NCBI GenBank assembly: GCA_038848185.1
Contig: JAWCNV010000043.1
Location: 1 to 6,324, forward strand
Reading direction: 5' to 3'
Origin: JAAOZP01 sp038848185
GTDB lineage: Archaea; Thermoproteota; EX4484-205; JAAOZP01
DNA: 6,324 bases
In this document: in pieces, positions 4,131-6,324 of the stretch
Position numbering within the stretch: the stretch's first letter is position 1
Layout of the letters: every line of letters starts with the position of its first letter
Program-made: the position numbers and the translations under genes
The notes under the pieces: model-generated
What the model saw: the letters and a program-made list of their open reading frames with translations, nothing else
What the model was told of the DNA's origin: nothing
Database searches by the model: none

Positions 4131-5889
4131 CTTTAACACTCCTAGATGTAGACCAGCGATAAAGCAATTCAACAATTGTTTTCCTACATGCCCAATAGTT
4201 CTCAGGTATGCAGAATATCAAGTATGCTGTTTGATCTCTAGTATCAAGCCAGACGTATCTTTCACTTCTTCCCCTCTTCTCAATAATAGTGTTTAACAAC
4301 TTAACTATGGGGTGACACTGAGCCCAACTACCTAAGAATGGGAGTTCAACCATATATTTCTCTTCCCAAGCTACGAAGGAAAGCACGTATTTTTCAGGTC
4401 TTTGTTTGCTGGGAGACCTAACCTCTTGGCACTCTATTTCACTCAAAGGAAGCAAGCCCCGAGTAATGCCGGATAAATTTGAGGCTAGCTTAACATAGTC
4501 CTCCGCCCCATGAATCATCCTCGTGTCAAACCAATAGGCAGGACAGTAAAAACATAAGGTGAGCATGAGAGAGTTTAGGCTAAGTTTCTTTTCAGAGAGT
4601 TTTTCCCAAAGCAATTTCTCCATATTCTTCAACTTCTCTCGCGAAGTTTCTGGATTAATCAAGCCAAACCTTTGAGCTATGGAAATTATCTCCTTAACCT
4701 TAGAAAGAGCCTCGTCGGGTTGCAGATCACTCGACCGTAAAAATATCTCGTCTTCCTTCTTCTTCATAGTGATTGCTTCGCTACTGATTTTCGGAAACGG
4801 GCCAATTCCCTTTTCCCTATCCTTAACTGTTTCAATGAGGTCGATCATATAATTGATGATACGTGAATCCTTGCTAAGCTTAAGGGCTTCTCTGAACTGT
4901 TCAAGAGATTCATCGTATTTTTCAAGTCTGTACAGTGTAATTCCCTTCTTATAGTAATAGTAAGGATTGCTTGAATCCAAGGCTATAGCTTCATCCAACT
5001 CCCTAATGGCTTCTTCATATCTCTCAGCATCATAGAGTATTAATCCCAAGTTATAATGGTAATAGGGATTGCCTGGGTCCAGTTTAACAGATTTTTCTAA
5101 ATCATTAAAAACCTCTTTAAGCAATCTCTTCGAATCTATCTGTTCATTCTTGAGCTTTCTAGTTTCTTCTTTAAACTTAATCAAGCTGTATAATGCTAGA
5201 GCCCTATTGTTGTAGTAAGCCGGATTGTTAGGGTTTAGGGCAATAGCTTCATTCAATTTTTCAACAGCCTCTTTAACCTGATATACATTAACGTGCCATA
5301 TCCCTATTTCATAATAAATAGCTCCCAAATTGTTATGGCAATCGGGATCCTTAGGATACCTCTTTAAATACTGTTCATAAACATACTCTATTTCGTCAAG
5401 TTCATTTTCCGAGTATATTTCTATGGGCGCACCATCCGCATCAACCGTGAAACCTCTAACATAATTAAGAGATGGACCTAAGAACATTAGACTGGCGTCA
5501 ATCTCTAATTCTCCATACCAGCCCCACTTCAAACTCCAATCAGGATGATAGGTGAGTTCCCCAAGGATTTCATTTCTCAGATAGTGGTAGTAATGGATCT
5601 CGGGATTCAGCTCGATCGCTATATCAATTTCTGCAAGCGCGTCCTTCACCTTTCTCGCGTAAACACTGTCAGATTCTTCGAAAAATTTAAGCTCGTAAAG
5701 AGCACAAGCCTTCATGTAATGAGGATAAGCATTCTTAGGGTTCAATCCTGTGAGTTCATCACACCTCTCCACAACCTTTTCATAGAACTCCTTAGCTTCT
5801 TGGAAAGCCCTCGATTCTAAAAGGCTTCTAGCCTTCTGAAGGTATTCGATTAAAATCTGGTCCTCAGCCTCGTTTTCCCTCATAGCCAC
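4123..5889 (-). CDS. TPR-repeat protein with unrecognised C-terminal domain
   Basis: This is a 588-residue protein. Its N-terminal 350 residues are tetratricopeptide repeats, helical hairpins that form protein-binding scaffolds. The clearest units are 274-307 (PYYHYNLGLILYDAERYEEA and on) and 308-341 (PYYYYKKGITLYRLEKYDES and on). Less regular or insertion-bearing units lie at about 16-49, 54-96, 183-221 and 222-273. A non-TPR insert at about 118-165 (KWGWYGELEIDASLMFLGPS) separates the first block. Residues about 370-588 are not TPR and I do not recognise them; they are rich in Trp, Tyr and Cys (C446, C449, C487, C525, C560, C568). There is no signal peptide or membrane span. GTG 5889 is preferred over ATG 5883: GGGGGAG lies 6 nt upstream of the GTG. 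First gene of a two-gene operon. Confidence 0.85.
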   Translation of the reverse strand: MAMRENEAEDQILIEYLQKARSLLESRAFQEAKEFYEKVVERCDELTGLNPKNAYPHYMKACALYELKFFEESDSVYARKVKDALAEIDIAIELNPEIHYYHYLRNEILGELTYHPDWSLKWGWYGELEIDASLMFLGPSLNYVRGFTVDADGAPIEIYSENELDEIEYVYEQYLKRYPKDPDCHNNLGAIYYEIGIWHVNVYQVKEAVEKLNEAIALNPNNPAYYNNRALALYSLIKFKEETRKLKNEQIDSKRLLKEVFNDLEKSVKLDPGNPYYHYNLGLILYDAERYEEAIRELDEAIALDSSNPYYYYKKGITLYRLEKYDESLEQFREALKLSKDSRIINYMIDLIETVKDREKGIGPFPKISSEAITMKKKEDEIFLRSSDLQPDEALSKVKEIISIAQRFGLINPETSREKLKNMEKLLWEKLSEKKLSLNSLMLTLCFYCPAYWFDTRMIHGAEDYVKLASNLSGITRGLLPLSEIECQEVRSPSKQRPEKYVLSFVAWEEKYMVELPFLGSWAQCHPIVKLLNTIIEKRGRSERYVWLDTRDQTAYLIFCIPENYWACRKTIVELLYRWSTSRSVKDD

Positions 5890-5895
5890 AGAACA

Positions 5896-5902
5896 CTCCC
5901 CC
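5896..5902 (-). promoter_or_regulatory. Ribosome binding site of the TPR gene
   Basis: The minus strand reads GGGGGAG, then TGTTCT, then GTG. Six-nucleotide spacing to the GTG at 5889, against twelve to the ATG at 5883, decides the start in favour of GTG. Confidence 0.6.
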
Positions 5903-5929
5903 GGCGACTATCAACCTTCTTAACGGAGA

Positions 5930-5937
5930 TATTTAAA
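5930..5937 (-). promoter_or_regulatory. TATA box of the TPR operon
   Basis: TTTAAATA on the minus strand is preceded by GCGG. It predicts a transcription start near 5908 and a leader of about 20 nt that carries the Shine-Dalgarno sequence at 5896-5902. It is divergent from the EF-2 promoter about 60 bp away. Confidence 0.6.
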
Positions 5938-5985
5938 CCGCTCGTGTTTTTAGGCGATTTAAGAACCACGAAGCAGTCCTCATAA

Positions 5986-6002
5986 GGGGAAAGGCTTAAT
6001 AA
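5986..6002 (+). promoter_or_regulatory. BRE/TATA promoter of the EF-2 gene
   Basis: GGGGAAAGG (BRE-like purine tract, 5986-5994) overlaps CTTAATAA (TATA, 5995-6002). The predicted transcription start is near 6023, leaving a leader of about 28 nt with AGGTG at 6036-6040, ten bases before the TTG start. Confidence 0.6.
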
Positions 6003-6050
6003 CCCATTTTCGAGAGAAACTCCGTTAAACGCTGAAGGTGTTAACTAGAA

Positions 6051-6324
6051 TTGCCACGGTACAAGACGACGGAAGAGGTGTTGAAGCTCTCGAAGAACCT
6101 AGAGAACATTAGAAATATTTCTATCTGCGCCCACGTTGATCACGGGAAGACCACATTATCCGATTCACTTTTGGCTGCGTCAGGATTGTTGTCACCCACG
6201 GTGGCGGGTGAAGCATTGGCACTGGACTACTTGAAGATTGAGCAGGAGAGACAGTTCACATACAAGGCTGCAAACGTATCCCTCTTCCATGAGGTAAATG
6301 GAAATTCTTATATAATTAATCTTA
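6051..6324 (+). CDS. fusA: Translation elongation factor EF-2, N-terminal part (3' partial)
   Basis: EF-2 is the cytoplasmic GTPase that drives tRNA-mRNA translocation on the ribosome. The 91 visible residues match the archaeal EF-2 N-terminus: PRYKTTEEVLKLSKNLENIR leads into the G1/P-loop AHVDHGKTT (27-35), then SDSLLAASGLLSP and the switch I region EQERQFTYKAANVS (64-77). The frame runs off the window just before the expected DTPGH motif. Switch I is non-standard: the usual R-G-I-T-I reads R-Q-F-T-Y, keeping the Mg-binding threonine (T70). The start is TTG 6051: the in-frame protein begins exactly where archaeal EF-2 does (M-[VP]-R-[RY]), no ATG is near, and AGGTG plus a TATA box are suitably placed. 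It is divergent from the TPR operon. Confidence 0.95.
   Translation, partial: MPRYKTTEEVLKLSKNLENIRNISICAHVDHGKTTLSDSLLAASGLLSPTVAGEALALDYLKIEQERQFTYKAANVSLFHEVNGNSYIINL

Noticed and set aside
4131..4175. Longer start (ATG 4175) for the 216-residue protein
   Set aside because: It would extend 45 bp further into the TPR gene, while ATG 4130 has an ideal Shine-Dalgarno and a stop-start overlap.
4111..4296. Plus-strand 61-codon frame
   Set aside because: It is antisense to the TPR/partner overlap, with no promoter, ribosome binding site or motif.
5545..5820. Plus-strand 91-codon frame
   Set aside because: It is antisense to the TPR-coding region; its composition mirrors the complement of TPR codons.
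1..6324. CRISPR array, tRNA/rRNA genes, IS element or integrase
   Set aside because: No regularly spaced repeats, no cloverleaf-like segment, no terminal inverted repeats and no transposase or recombinase motifs were seen on either strand.

Overview
This window looks like a piece of a thermophilic archaeal genome, probably from the TACK side. The evidence is an archaeal-type EF-2 at the right edge, archaeal BRE/TATA promoters about 25 bp upstream of starts, at least two apparently leaderless genes, a VapBC pair, an Arch_ATPase remnant and Lys/Glu-rich proteins. The EF-2 switch I region reads EQERQFT rather than EQ.RGIT. From memory that resembles Thaumarchaeota/Aigarchaeota/Bathyarchaeia-like EF-2, but I could not check it, so the phylum is left open.

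Left part (1-2400), an eroding accessory region. The window opens inside the 3' half of a DUF1028 (Ntn-hydrolase-like) gene with a C-terminal TPR-like tail. Next come the 5' stub of an archaeal ATPase gene (minus strand, promoter still visible) and an intact VapBC toxin-antitoxin pair (minus strand). A second, frameshifted copy of the DUF1028 gene's 3' end follows, about 79% identical by hand alignment. The accessory stretch is therefore bracketed by two direct copies of one gene end. Beyond it, on the minus strand, lies a broken three-part cassette: a winged-helix protein, a DUF5678-like small domain and a retropepsin-like aspartic protease. The cassette's reading frame makes sense only if three single-base shifts and one in-frame stop are corrected.

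Middle (2400-3480): a small protein with a very basic tail, then a CPBP-family (CAAX/Abi-type) intramembrane metalloprotease, both on the plus strand.

Right part (3480-5889, minus strand): a two-gene operon. A 588-residue TPR protein with an unrecognised C-terminal domain comes first. A 216-residue unrecognised protein follows; its ATG overlaps the TPR stop codon by 8 bp and has its own Shine-Dalgarno sequence, so the two are probably translationally coupled partners. This pair is the best candidate here for an undescribed system. The operon is divergent from the EF-2 gene, which starts at 6051 and runs off the window; each side of the 161-bp spacer has its own TATA box.

No rRNA, tRNA, CRISPR array, integrase or transposase was recognised.
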